Source of the DNA: Blastobasis lacticolella
Taxonomy: Eukaryota; Arthropoda; Insecta; Lepidoptera; Blastobasidae
DNA length: 64,000 bases
Assembly (NCBI GenBank): GCA_905147135.1
Contig: LR990057.1
Coordinates: forward strand, 1,984,001-2,048,000
Direction of reading: 5' to 3'
Made by a program: the position numbers and the translations under genes. The notes beneath the pieces were generated by a model. It saw nothing but the letters and a program-made list of their open reading frames with translations, had not been told where the DNA came from and did no database searches. Positions 20,950-31,017 of the stretch are shown here, piece after piece (the stretch's first letter is position 1; each line of letters opens with the position of its first letter).

Positions 20950-21866
20950 TAGGTAATTACAGTCGAGCGACTGCCATCTGACCTCCGTGACCCTGCTACT
21001 AGGGGAACCTTAACAGATTAGATCATGGTTACACATGGTAAAAGGTCAAGCTCGCATCTAAAAAGCTGGGTGTGCTTAACAGATCAAAGCAATACTTCAC
21101 ACCGGGGCAACGGCTTCTCCTTTACAAGGCTCAAGTCAGACCCCATCTGGAGTATTGCTCTCATCTATGGGCGGGAGCACCGGCATATCAGCTTGGTCCG
21201 TGTGACTCGATCCAAAAGCGCACTGTGAGAATTGTCGATGATACTATGCTCACAAGTGGTATTGAGCCACAGAGTCAGCGGAGGGATTTCGCCTTCCTTT
21301 GTGTGTTCTACCGCTTGAACAACGGTGTTTGTTCTGAAAAACTGTTTGACATGATGCCTACAGCTACATTCTATCATCGCACCGCTCGCTATCGACAGGG
21401 AGTTCATCCTCACACCTTGGAGCCAAATTGGTCGCGAACTGTGCGGTTCCAAAGGAGCTTTCTCCCACGCACACTAAGGTTGTGGAATGAACTACCTGGA
21501 GAGGTTTTCCCTGGAGAGTACAACATGGAGTTCTTCAAGAAAGGGGTTAAAAGGTTTTAACGGGGTCGGCAACGCGTGGGTGATGCCCCTGGTATTGCAA
21601 ACGTCCATAGGCTGCGGTGACTGCTTACCATCAGGCAGGCCGCAAGCTTGTTTGCCACCTTAGTGGAATAAAAAAAAATCATTCAGTCGCCCGAATGTGC
21701 AGGTTTCATCACGATGTTTTCCCTCACCGTAAGAGCATCGGTTAGAATTCAACTAATGTACATAACTCAAAAAAGAGTCATTGGTAAATGGCCGCAGCGG
21801 GATTTGAACCCGGACCTCTCGCTTATGTGTCGGACCCCTTAACCACTACTCCATGCTCCTAACATT
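20950..21866 (-). mobile_element. SINE-B split by a LINE
   Basis: Two SINE-B parts (20950-21036 and 21680-21866) join exactly if the intervening LINE is removed ('ggttacacat' + 'tcagtcgcccgaatg'). The head side repeats 'gtgtcggaccc' and 'ctcctaacatt' found at the end of the neighbouring copy. The two SINEs therefore form a head-to-tail dimer. Confidence 0.85.
21037..21679 (+). pseudogene. LINE family F, 5'-truncated, with open ORF2 C-terminus
   Basis: From 21042 an uninterrupted frame of about 172 residues ends at 21560. It contains SKQYFTPGQRLLLYKAQVRP, HLEYCSHLWAGAPAYQLGPC, then RRDFAFLCVFYRLNNGVCSE and RSFLPRTLRLWNELPGEVFP. These are the conserved blocks after the polymerase in CR1/Jockey-group ORF2. 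A short UTR with 'ccatcaggcaggccgcaagc' and a poly-A run follows. The insertion interrupts a SINE-B, with CAT repeated at both junctions. The absence of stop codons suggests a young insertion, but the polymerase and endonuclease were lost on arrival. Confidence 0.85.
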
Positions 21867-22408
21867 ATTATAAATAATTTATAAAGTTCCGAAAAAACTA
21901 TTTTGTGACACAGGGTATTTAAATTAAAGTTCCAACCGTAACTTTTATAGTTCATAAGATGGTCAAGGCTACTGTTTATTATCCCATAATTGTAAATACA
22001 TCGTAGGTCAAACCCATAAAACTTTATAGGTATCTATATTAAATACCTGCTGCACTAAAATGCAAGCAAGTAGCGCAGCGACCACGTTTAAGTACCTTTT
22101 AATATTCGCCTCGAGAATAATAACAGATGAAGCGTAAACGAAAATGAACAAAGTTAGAATTAAATAATTAAACTACGTAGTTATTAAATTTAAAGAAACT
22201 CGACTTCTCTATAAAAGGGGGACTCAATTAAAGCCTTAATTAATTTTAGACGGGAGTTGTTAACCACTTAATTCACGCGGGTATATAATAATCATGAATT
22301 ATTAATTAGGTATTTGAAATGTCTGCCTTGGTTAACTTACTAAGCCTCAGAGCGCTTACACATCCGCTAGAACCAAGCGAAAAAGATAAAAGAAAAAGTT
22401 CCACTCAC
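21867..22408 (-). other. Intronic, AT-rich
   Basis: Begins at the donor of the upstream lectin exon. No repeat family recognised here. Confidence 0.45.
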
Positions 22409-23279
22409 GCATTCAACAACAGCTGATCTAGTACATGCTGCTGTCTCTCGTTCTGTATGCTGGCCAGATGCCCGCCAATCCTCACGCACTCCGCCTCCGC
22501 CTGCCGCCAGGGTTTCCTCGCCTCCCGCACCACCGACATGCAGAAACCCTCCGCCAACACCCACCCGTATTCACAATGACCCACCAACTCCTCAACTCCT
22601 TTATCGACCCACCATACTTTCAACCACATAGCTGAAGTACCCCTCTTCGCTATCACACTGATATTCAACGTCACTGCATTCGTCTCTGATACTATTTGGA
22701 CACTCCTGAGCGGGTCACCTGGTTGCGAACAATGCTTCCACTTGGACTCCCCATCTTGAAGACTCAACTCCATACCCTTGCACAAATCCTGGGTCTCTTC
22801 GTACAGGCCGTTGCTCACGTCTAGTTCCGAAGCGGCCATTGGTCCCGTACCCATTTGCAATCTCAAAGCGACTTTGTTCCCGTAAGGTAAATGGATCTGG
22901 TACGAGCAGAATAGTTTTACAGAGGGTCCGACCTCGAACGAGCCGTTTCTGGCCGTCAGTAGAACGTTGTGACAACTGTCTACTAGACGGTAGGTCGCGG
23001 CGAACGAGGGTCGTCCGTGGAGCTCGACTGTTACACTGCTCAAGTAAAGGTATCGTCGTTTCGGTGGCGGGATTTGCTCCAGCTTCCCGCATAAGGTTGG
23101 TGTGTTTGGAGCGTATCTGATGAAGCCTGTGGTGCACGGGACGTTAAGTTTGTGGAGGTCCCAAAGCCAGGCGGTGGTGGGGGGTGGGGAGGGTAGTAGC
23201 AGCCGGCAGCCGCGGCTGCGTGGCAAGTGGCCGGAATGCACGCGGCCTGCGCGGGCGCCGCGTAAGTGTAGCGCACAAT
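22409..23279 (-). CDS. CUB-like / C-type lectin protein, large internal exon
   Basis: The minus-strand exon is bounded by the acceptor 'tccttgttccag' and the donor 'gaatgc|gtgagtgg'. The 289 complete codons start CALHLRGARAGR. Residues ~24-101 (CRLLLPSPPPTTAW ... LCGKLEQIPPP ... SFAATYRLVD) resemble one CUB-type beta-sandwich. Residues ~102-225 (CHNVLLTARNGSFEVG ... LFCSYQIHLPYGNKV ... VTLNISVIAK) resemble a second. CEYGWVLAEGFC at ~235-246 opens a long-form C-type lectin domain, with its third cysteine at ~264 in WRQAEAECVRIGGHLASIQN. The domain continues in 19364-19464 in matching phase. No signal peptide or membrane segment is in these exons, so N-terminal exons lie upstream. Extracellular location is inferred from the cysteines. 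The CUB calls are tentative; the lectin call is firm. No gene name is claimed. Confidence 0.85.
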
Positions 23280-23455
23280 CTGGAACAAGGATAGAATGTC
23301 TGGTTAGCGTGTTGCAGTTTTGTTTAACGCTAGGTAAGACTAAGGGTGGTGAGTTGCCGAGGGTGGCACTGAAGACAGAAACCTACCCACCACCAGTATA
23401 AAACAAGCTAGCATCATAATAACCGTAGACGGTCCAATGTCTTAACAGGGTAGGT

Positions 23456-23592
23456 TAGGTGCTGTCCTAATTGGCAGCGGTTGTGCGACCATGGTCGTCC
23501 GACGGTCGTCGCCCGACCAATAGAAGACCTCAAAACCGCTCGTTGCACGACCATGGTCGTACGACTTTTGCCAATTAGGACAGTAAGGTGCC
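23456..23592. mobile_element. Palindromic MITE family P
   Basis: 'ggtgctgtcctaattggca' and 'tgccaattaggacagtaagg' are inverted ends. The arms contain 'gtgcgaccatggtcgtccga' and 'gcacgaccatggtcgtacga'. It lies 177 bases upstream of the lectin exon acceptor. Confidence 0.85.
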
Positions 23593-23774
23593 GTTTTCTG
23601 GTGCTACATTTTAACCTTCGGCGCGAAAAGAGAAACAAAGGTATTATAAGCTTGAAGTGTGTATATGTGTATTAGAGTATGCCTGTGTATCGTGTGACGT
23701 CTGTCTTCTGTTGTGACTTTCTTTAGAAAACTAGTTTTTTAATCGATGTTTTCTACAACTTTGTTTAATTATTA

Positions 23775-23990
23775 CTTCTTGCTCATACGGTGAGGGTAAC
23801 ATCGTGATGAAACCTGCACATTCAGGCGACATAATGTGTAACCATGATCCAATCTGGCCAGGTTCCCCTGGGTCGCGGAGGTAAGATGGCAGTCGCTTCA
23901 CTGTAATTACCTGATACCAAATCCTGGAGCATGGTCAAGGCGGACCCCGGGCCTTCGTGTGCGAGAGCACGACCGTCAAGATTATCATTT
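23775..23990 (+). mobile_element. SINE-B, 5'-truncated
   Basis: 'acatcgtgatgaaacctgca', 'gtaaccatgatccaatctgg', 'aaatcctggagcatggtcaa' and 'gcggaccccgggccttcgtg' occur in order. Confidence 0.8.
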
Positions 23991-25029
23991 TTATTAATTG
24001 TTATTACTTATAATGTCTTGTTGTTTTTGTCTGTGTCTCCTTCAATTATTCTTCTACGACTACTATCTTCGTAGCTTTCATTAAATTTTCATCAAAGCTG
24101 TGTCAAAATGTTTCCAGTTCGTAATTAAATTTTCCACTCGAACCGAGTTTTAATAAAAACAAAACATTAATTTAATCACACGAGTGCGATCCTCTATTTT
24201 GATATGAGACTTTATTAAAGCCTAGATTCGGGATTCATTTGTAGCCATGACATTTTCAAAGTATATTTTTTACGAGGTTTGTGCAACTTTATCGGGGAAT
24301 CTTTGGCAAAATCGCCATGGTTTGGTGGATGCCACATTTAAAAGAAGAAAGAAAGATTATTAATCTACTAAGAACGCTTGGCAAGCGAGTTGGTGGTCGC
24401 TGTGTTTAAATTACATTGCTTCTAGTTTATTGGGTCCTAGATTGTCTTATTTATAAAAGTTATTTAACGTTTCTTAAACCTGATTTACCAAAAATATGTC
24501 TTGGTTTTATCTGACACTGAAATAATTAAATTTGAAAGAAAGTGACATAACATTCGCTAAAATAGGTTTAAATATACGTCAAATAACATTTATAACTAAC
24601 ACCGACTTATGCTCATTTATATAATTCGTAGGGTTTGCAATGTGTCTTACGGTCGAACACTGCACTGCCTAATTGTTATACTATAATAAATTTACCGTCA
24701 AAATATTATCACAACTTTGAACTTACTGGCGTCATAATCCCGTTGTCCTTGATGCCTTACTGGCGTCAAGGACATAGAGGTCGATGTGCTTCAATAAATT
24801 ATCACCCAAGGAGTCTTGTTTGCGCTTAAACCGAAACATTTATCATTTTTATTCATAGTCTCTAGGTAATGTAGTGTTATTCTTCCATTCATACTTCTCT
24901 TCCAATGTCGATTCTATTGTCAACTGAGATGATATACTAAGTTTCTGTTGAGAGAGTACATTTTCGACTGTTAATATTTCATATTAGGCTCGGATACGAG
25001 TTTTTCTAATAGAATGGGTTGTTCGACGA
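23991..25029. other. Unassigned, AT-rich
   Basis: A direct repeat ('ttactggcgtca' at about 24724 and 24757) and a worn repeat-C-like piece near 24380 ('ttggcaagcgagttgg') are the only notes. Confidence 0.35.
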
Positions 25030-25300
25030 CGACGACGACGACCTGAGTGGTTCAATGGTCAACATGCCGCCGGTCTGCCACGCAAGAGGTCCCGGGTTCG
25101 ATTCCCGGCCGGGCAGAAATTGAAATGATGAATTTTAATTTCTGTTACGGGTCTGGGTGTTCTATGTATAATAAGTATGTATTTAAAAAGTATTTAAGTA
25201 GTATATCAGTTATCTAGCACCCATAGTACAAGCTTTGCTTAGTTTGGGGCTAGATGGCGCTGTGTAAATTTGTTCACGAATATTTATTTATTATAATCTG
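25030..25300 (+). mobile_element. SINE-A, full length
   Basis: The head 'gacctgagtggttcaatggt' holds the A box, 'gtctgccacgcaagagg' the GCC anticodon region and 'ggttcgattcc' the B box. The body follows to 'gatggcgctgtgtaaatttg' and an A/T tail. A (gac)n run precedes it. The head most resembles tRNA-Gly(GCC). It is a SINE, not a tRNA gene: the acceptor stem is not maintained and the same body follows all copies. Confidence 0.85.
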
Positions 25301-25460
25301 AGAGATTAAAGGTGCTCGACTTCGATGGCTCACACATTGAGAGAATGGGAGAGGATCGTGCGGCCAGACGTGCATACCAATGCAATTACTAACGTAACTG
25401 TTACTCTTTGAAATCAGGGAATTGTTAGCAACAGAGTTACGTAATAGGCTACTGGGCTGA

Positions 25461-25628
25461 ATAGCCGGCAAACGCCCGGTGGGACGGCACGGGTATCGAT
25501 GGATGGACGAAGTCCGGAAAGACCTGCGCGAACTTCAGATAACTAACTGGAAACCAATCGCGATGGATAGGGAGCAATGGCGAATTGTTTTGTCGGAGGC
25601 CAAGACCTACTTCGGGACGCTGAGGTAG
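25461..25628 (+). pseudogene. LINE ORF2 C-terminal end
   Basis: Encodes GKRPVGRHGYRWMDEVRKDL then RELQITNWKPIAMDREQW and RIVLSEAKTYFGTLR before TAG. The 'GRPxxRWxD-x-x-x-DL ... NW ... A-x-DRxxWR ... A' block is the standard end of several non-LTR ORF2 proteins. A stop lies just upstream and nothing of the polymerase remains. Confidence 0.75.
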
Positions 25629-25689
25629 CGAAGTATGTTGGTAAGTAAGTTAATATTTTTGTACTTTGTTTCGAATACTTTTGCCTAAT

Positions 25690-25870
25690 TTTACTTTTTA
25701 CTAATATTAGGCAGGTAATTGTCCATTAACCTGATGGGAAATGACGATGCGGCCAAAGATAGAGCATCCCTACCTAGAAACAGTGTATTTACTCTGGCCT
25801 TGAAGGAGTTTGGTTATATCTGTGGTTATACTGTTCGGGGAACACACTAGTAGGCAAAACTTTCCACTCC
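25690..25870 (-). repeat. Repeat J
   Basis: 'gacgatgcggccaaagatag', 'ttactctggccttgaaggag' match 27430-27570. Confidence 0.55.
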
Positions 25871-26039
25871 AACTGTACGCACTGTGATATATGTTGTATG
25901 AATATCAATTTATTAATTTTTATTTCTTGGCTTCCATTGTAAATAACTAATATTAGGATTAAACATTGTTAGGAAAAACTGATAATTTAACATTTCGCAA
26001 TTATCTCTTATATCTCATAAAAGTATTACAGTTTTATGA

Positions 26040-26112
26040 TTAGATGACAGTCAGTAAAGCGGACCGTGGCAGAAGCCGGGATTTACCGCTACGGTGGTGA
26101 TTGATGATGATC
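26040..26112 (+). mobile_element. RTE-type LINE 3' end
   Basis: 'aaagcggaccgtggcagaag' and 'ggtgattgatgatga' match the last 60 bases of 3940-4240. Confidence 0.6.
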
Positions 26113-26164
26113 CTTCGATGCTGAAAATGTACTCCCTGCATGTCTTCTATTCTCTACATCTATA

Positions 26165-26445
26165 CATAGTATAAATAATAAATTAATAAATAAATAATCG
26201 TAGACAAATTAACACAGCCCCATCTAGCCCCAAAGTAAGCAAAGCTTGTGTTATGGGTGCTAGATAACTGATAAACTACCTATATACTTTTTTTTTTTAA
26301 ATACATACTTATTATACATAGAACACCCAGACCCGTAACAGAAATTAAAATTCATCATTTCAATTTCTGCCCGGCCGGGAATCGAACCCGGGACCTCTTG
26401 CGTGGCAGACCGGCATGTTGATCACTGAACCACTCAGGTCGTCGA
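26165..26445 (-). mobile_element. SINE-A, full length
   Basis: Minus-strand head to tail: 'gacctgagtggttcagtgat', 'gtctgccacgcaagagg', 'ggttcgattcc', 'tatctagcacccataacaca', 'gatggggctgtgttaatttg'. Confidence 0.85.
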
Positions 26446-26857
26446 TCTATGTACGCTTATATTTTTTAAATTACGGAAGGATTTTAATGCAGTTTTCAAC
26501 AATAGATAGTGATTCAAGAGGAAGGTATATATGCAAGAAAATAAGGGTAGGTAGAAGTATTTTTTTTTTTTTTTTATGTCGTACGGTAGGCAAACAGGCA
26601 AGCGGGCCACCTGATGGAAAGTGGTCACCACTGCCTATAGACATTAGCAACACCAAGAGTGTCGCTAATGCGTTGCCCACCTCTATAACACGTTGCGTAT
26701 GTTTAGGACAGGTGTAGGGAAGCTATAATGTAGGGGTAGGCGTAGTGTAAGGCAGGGGTAAAACCCCACGCGAATTAAGTCGCGTCGGAACCTGTAGTAC
26801 ATGTTATTACGATAATGAAAGCCGAAAAACCCGTACGAACGCGGGGCGGGCCGCTAG
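26446..26857 (+). mobile_element. Helitron remnants interrupted by a LINE D tail
   Basis: Body blocks 'ggattttaatgcagttttca', 'agtgattcaagaggaaggta' and a GTAGGG-type tract ('gtaggggtaggcgtag') are followed by 'aagtcgcgtcgg' and 'cccgtacgaacgcggggcgg', ending CTAG|T at 26854-26857. Two Helitron 3' ends appear joined here. A minus-strand LINE D 3' end (26565-26715) sits in the middle. Confidence 0.6.
26565..26715 (-). mobile_element. LINE family D 3' end
   Basis: A long T-run then 'cggtaggcaaacaggcaagc', 'gccacctgatggaaagtggt' and 'gcgttgcccacctctataac'. Confidence 0.7.
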
Positions 26858-27429
26858 TTTGCAATATAAACGCAATGTACGACAGTATAATTCCTATTCT
26901 TAATACTCCAAACAAGTTACACCAGGAAAGAGCAAAATAAAATAAAGAACAGGATAAACCTGCCGTCTAATTGGAAAATTCAGAAAAAGAACAGTGGAAT
27001 TTCTCTGCAATAATATGCAAGGAGCGTAAACGTAAGAATATGATTCCAGGTGATACCTAATGGACTTACGTTCTTTTATTGTACACGTATAAATAATAAA
27101 ACACACCAAAGAAGGAACACACGCTTTCACAGACATTTTCAAACGCCATTCCAATTTGCGATGAAAGGTGAAGGTATACTTTTGAGATTATTAAATTTCT
27201 CCCTTTTACAAATAATGCTTCTCTCCTAATGCGATTCTAAGAGGCACGAGCTAGCGGGCTTGTAGAGTAACCATGTAACTTTGTAATGCTACAAGTTAAC
27301 AACTTTGGATGTAGGTATTATGACATAGTTCCTTGTATAGAGCTCTCGACTCTACTAGGTCTACAGGTAGGTTATATGAACAACATTATATGAACGTGTT
27401 TTTATATATATGGGGGAGTCTTTTTTTTA
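26858..27429. other. Unassigned
   Basis: AT-rich with no recognisable exon or repeat termini. Confidence 0.35.
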
Positions 27430-27570
27430 TATAAGACTATCCAGGTATTTGATCGCCATCTCACCTGGTGGTAAGTGACGATGCGGCCGAAGATGGAGCA
27501 TGCCTGTCAAAGAACAACCAATTCACTCTAGCCTTGAAGGTGTTCAGATTATATTGATCAGTTTTACTGT
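27430..27570 (-). repeat. Repeat J
   Basis: 'gactatccaggtatttgatc', 'cacctggtggtaagtgacga', 'ttcactctagccttgaaggt'; the T-run at 27422 is the tail. Confidence 0.6.
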
Positions 27571-27594
27571 GTTACTGTTTTTCTACTAATACAT

Positions 27595-27830
27595 AGTTTA
27601 AAACAAAGTCGTTTTTCCGCCGTCATTCCCTATGTATTTACGCATGTACCTATGAACGCTTAGATCTTTAAAACTACGTAACGGATTTTAATGCAATTTT
27701 CATCAGTATATAGAGTGATTCAAGAAAATAGGGTAGGTAGTGGTAAAGTAGGCGTATGGTAGGTGTAAAGTAGATATAGGGTTGATGTGGGTTTGGGGTA
27801 GGGTAGTGTAGGGACAGGACGCTAAGTGAA
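27595..27830 (+). mobile_element. Non-autonomous Helitron, 3' end lost
   Basis: 'aatacatagtttaaaacaaa', 'taaaactacgtaacggattt', 'gagtgattcaagaaaatagg' and a GTAGGGTAG-type tract (27745-27815) occur in the family order. It faces the array-bearing Helitron that starts 85 bases further on. Confidence 0.65.
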
Positions 27831-27914
27831 CGGGTCCTCAGGATCAATAACAAATTTCACTTTACGAGCTTGGAAAATAGTATCAGGGCTTATTAGGTGA
27901 TATTTATAATTTAA

Positions 27915-28949
27915 CTAGTGGACCTGGCGCGACTTCGTTCGCGTAGCGTTCTAACCCTACACCTACCCTACACCTACCCTACACCTACCCTACACCTACC
28001 CTACACCTACCCTACACCTACCCTACACCTACCCTACACCTACCCTACACCTACCCTACACCTACCCTACACCTACCCTACACCTACCCTACACCTACCC
28101 TACACCTACCCTACACCTACCCTACACCTACCCTACACCTACCCTACACCTACCCTACACCTACCCTACACCTACCCTACACCTACCCTACACCTACCCT
28201 ACACCTACCCTACACCTACCCTACACCTACCCTACACCTACCCTACACCTACCCTACACCTACCCTACACCTACCCTACACCTACCCTACACCTACCCTA
28301 CACCTACCCTACACCTACCCTACACCTACCCTACACCTACCCTACACCTACCCTACACCTACCCTACACCTACCCTACACCTACCCTACACCTACCCTAC
28401 ACCTACCCTACACCTACCCTACACCTACCCTACACCTACCCTACACCTACCCTACACCTACCCTACACCTACCCTACACCTACCCTACACCTACCCTACA
28501 CCTACCCTACACCTACCCTACACCTACCCTACACCTACCCTACACCTACCCTACACCTACCCTACACCTACCCTACACCTACCCTACACCTACCCTACAC
28601 CTACCCTACACCTACCCTACACCTACCCTACACCTACCCTACACCTACCCTACTCCTACCCTACACCTACCCTACACCTACCCTACACGATTTTCCCGCT
28701 TTTCTTTTCAAATTTTTCCAGAATTTTCTTTGCTATAAACCTCACGGAGCCCGAGACCTTTCCAACGAATGCAAACCCGTGGAAATCGGTTCGTGCGTTC
28801 AAAATTTCAAACTTTTTTTACAAAATTGTGAATCTAAACCATTCCCAGATCCCCTTGAACACACACAAAAAATTTCATCAAAATCGGTCCCGTCGTTTGA
28901 GAGAAGTTCAGTGACATACACACTCACAGAAGAATTATATATATAAAGA
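27915..28949 (-). mobile_element. Non-autonomous Helitron, 1035 bp, carrying the 11-bp array
   Basis: On the minus strand the 5' end is A|TCTTTATATATATAATTC (28949) and the 3' end is ...CCACTAG|T (27915), the Helitron signature with insertion between A and T and no target duplication. A hairpin CGCGA-acgaag-TCGCG lies about 10 bases before CTAG, as expected for the 3' terminus. The 5' half contains 'accgattttgatgaaatttt' and 'aacgcacgaaccgatttcca'. The 3' half is the tandem array. The 342-residue plus-strand open frame across it is an artefact of a stop-free 11-bp repeat. There is no Rep/helicase, so it is non-autonomous. Confidence 0.85.
27955..28688. repeat. 11-bp minisatellite, unit CCCTACACCTA, ~67 copies
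   Basis: 734 bases of unbroken 11-bp repeat with a single visible substitution (A to T near 28653). The near-perfect homogeneity means recent expansion or gene-conversion-like turnover. Other family members carry only a few irregular CCTAC/GTAGG units at the same place (5390, 10365, 27745, 32485). It is not the insect telomere repeat (TTAGG). Confidence 0.95.
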
Positions 28950-29029
28950 TATAAAGTACCTAACTGATTATTGAGAACACTGCTAGGTGAAACTGCTTCT
29001 TTTTTTACTCACTATGACACGTTATTCAC

Positions 29030-29175
29030 CATTGTCATATTTTATTGCTTTGGTAGGCATCCGGGGTCATATGATAAACTTTATGGAAAGTGGTCACCGT
29101 GTCGTCCAGGACACCTACAATCAAAGGGATGTGATGGCAGCAGATGCGGCGCTGGGTTTTCGTAGATATGTCTTT
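29030..29175. repeat. Repeat I
   Basis: 'gaaagtggtcaccgtgtcgt', 'tggcagcagatgcggcgctg', 'cttttgaagaacacc'; reverse-complement partner of 4765-4900. Confidence 0.4.
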
Positions 29176-29315
29176 TGAAGAACACCAAGTTATCGCGCAA
29201 TGAAAGACTTCGGGAGCGCGATAAATATAAGTCTCTTTTGGTACGAGGAATGTCATAAATTCATAATTATCATCTGACAGACAGTAACTGCTGCTTGAGT
29301 TCTTTATTATTAAGT

Positions 29316-29480
29316 CAGTATTAATTTCTTTTACGGGTCTGGGTGTTCTATGTATAAAAAAGTATGTATTTAAAAGTATATAAGTAGTTTATCAGTTATC
29401 TAGCACCCATAACACAAGCTTTGCTTACTTTGGGGCTAGATGGCGCTGTGTGAATTTGTCCACGATTATTTATTTATATT
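29316..29480 (+). mobile_element. SINE-A, 5'-truncated
   Basis: Starts inside the body ('aatttcttttacgggtctgg') and reaches 'gatggcgctgtgtgaatttg' with an A/T tail. No tRNA head. Confidence 0.8.
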
Positions 29481-29822
29481 TTTTTTTTTTACTTTTCTTC
29501 TTGGTGACTATAATGTGGCTGAAAAGCGAATCTTCCAATAGGATATGAGGCAGACCAGATTTTTCACTAATAGAACCCACACAAGAGTTAGTGTTAGTAC
29601 TACAGCTACTAAAATTCTACTAAAAAGTTTGGGTGACTCGAATAATTATATTTTGTGTCCATTTGCACACGGGCTGACCGACGTTTTGTGGGTCTCCTTA
29701 ACGTCCACTATTGCTACAAAGTTTAATTTTTTTTGTACTCGTTGACGTTGGAGAACCTACATCACCCTTACGTCAATCTATTATCGTCAAGTGGTTTTTC
29801 CCAAGCTTTGAGCGACGCGATG

Positions 29823-29905
29823 TTTATTTTTTTATGTTGTACGGCAGACAAATGGGCATGTGGGCCACCTGATGGAAAGTGGTCACCGCCGCCTATGGAT
29901 GTGTC
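29823..29905 (-). mobile_element. LINE family D 3' end, short
   Basis: 'tgggccacctgatggaaagt' and 'ggtcaccgccgcctatgg' after a T-run. Confidence 0.6.
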
Positions 29906-31015
29906 GCTGTTGTAGACAACAAAATGACATTTATTTTGAATGTATTAGTAGTTTTGACCTTAGTTCTATAGTAGTTTTGACCACCATGGCAGCTAAATTA
30001 ATTAATTAAAAACCATTTATTTCAGGCTCATGGTAGCCCATAAAATAAGTACACTAATACATTGATTTACAAAATTAGGTACAATGTCAAATTTAATACA
30101 AAATTAAATGTCAATTAAAATACCAATTACAATGTTAAGATGTCAATGTTCAATACAATACAAATATCAATGTCAATATTAATGTCAATTACAATACAAA
30201 TTATACAAAGCTAAAGTTGCACTGTAGGTATTTACAAATATTTGATCCCCGATATTGATCGATTAATATTGACTACATCGAACTATGATTTACTATTCTT
30301 ATTCAACTCGACACCTACACAAAGTAACATGTTACTTGTCTGCAGACATCTATTCGCGAACTCTCTTGAGGCATATCTTTATGCTCACGATCTGGATTGC
30401 ATACATTTGCCGTACTCACTGGGGAGCGACGGTTGCATGCCTTTTACACTGAGATTTTACTCAAAACTCTGCAACACAAACTACGGGATTTGCTGAGACG
30501 TTGCTGGGATTTTTACAAGTAAAATTGTTGGAATGAAATCTTGTATGCAGTGTTTGCGGTTGAAAAATACGAGGTTTTTTCAGGACAGAATATATTCTAC
30601 TTCGTTGTTTGTATGTAAATTAAGCTTCTTTGTTCGCTTCAACAGATGTTTCTGAATTGCTAGGTAAATAACAATGTTTTTCCATTTTATGGTGTGTATT
30701 GTGTGGGTTCGTGACCCTCTTCTGTGTTATCATTATTACAAATAACAGTAAATCCGTACAATTGTTCCATTTTATTGGCTATCGTTTGTAATTTTGTCTG
30801 GACAGAATTTCATAACTTAAATTTGTATTGTCATAGTGAGCAGATTATTTTGAAGAAACCGTACCATATTTTTTATGTTCTATATGTATATTTTCCTGAC
30901 CAAATAATCTTTGGTAGTTAAATGTAAACAAAGAAGTTGTTTGCTTTTACACAAACTTACATTTCTAGTTATATAGTTTTTTCGTATTTTAAAAGTAGAT
31001 AGGATAGGACGTTAC
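29906..31015. other. Unassigned; AT-rich with ATGTCAAT-type simple repeats
   Basis: 30060-30220 repeats variants of 'aatgtcaat' and 'aatacaaat'. No exon or domain recognised in the rest. Confidence 0.4.
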
Positions 31016-31017
31016 TC

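Noticed and set aside
22435..23120. Plus-strand and other-frame open frames over the lectin exon
   Set aside because: They are shadows of the GC-rich exon; only the minus frame shows lectin motifs, splice sites and phase agreement with 19364-19464.
25030..25110. Functional tRNA-Gly gene
   Set aside because: The tRNA-like head is followed by the same body in about nine copies in both orientations, and the acceptor stem is not kept. It is the SINE-A promoter.
27955..28688. Interstitial telomere repeat
   Set aside because: The unit is CCCTACACCTA, not the insect TTAGG/CCTAA repeat, and it lies inside Helitron ends.
27918..28946. 342-codon open frame made of LHLPYTYPTPT repeats
   Set aside because: An 11-bp repeat without stop triplets keeps all three plus frames open. 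The frame tracks the minisatellite and has no start context or domain.
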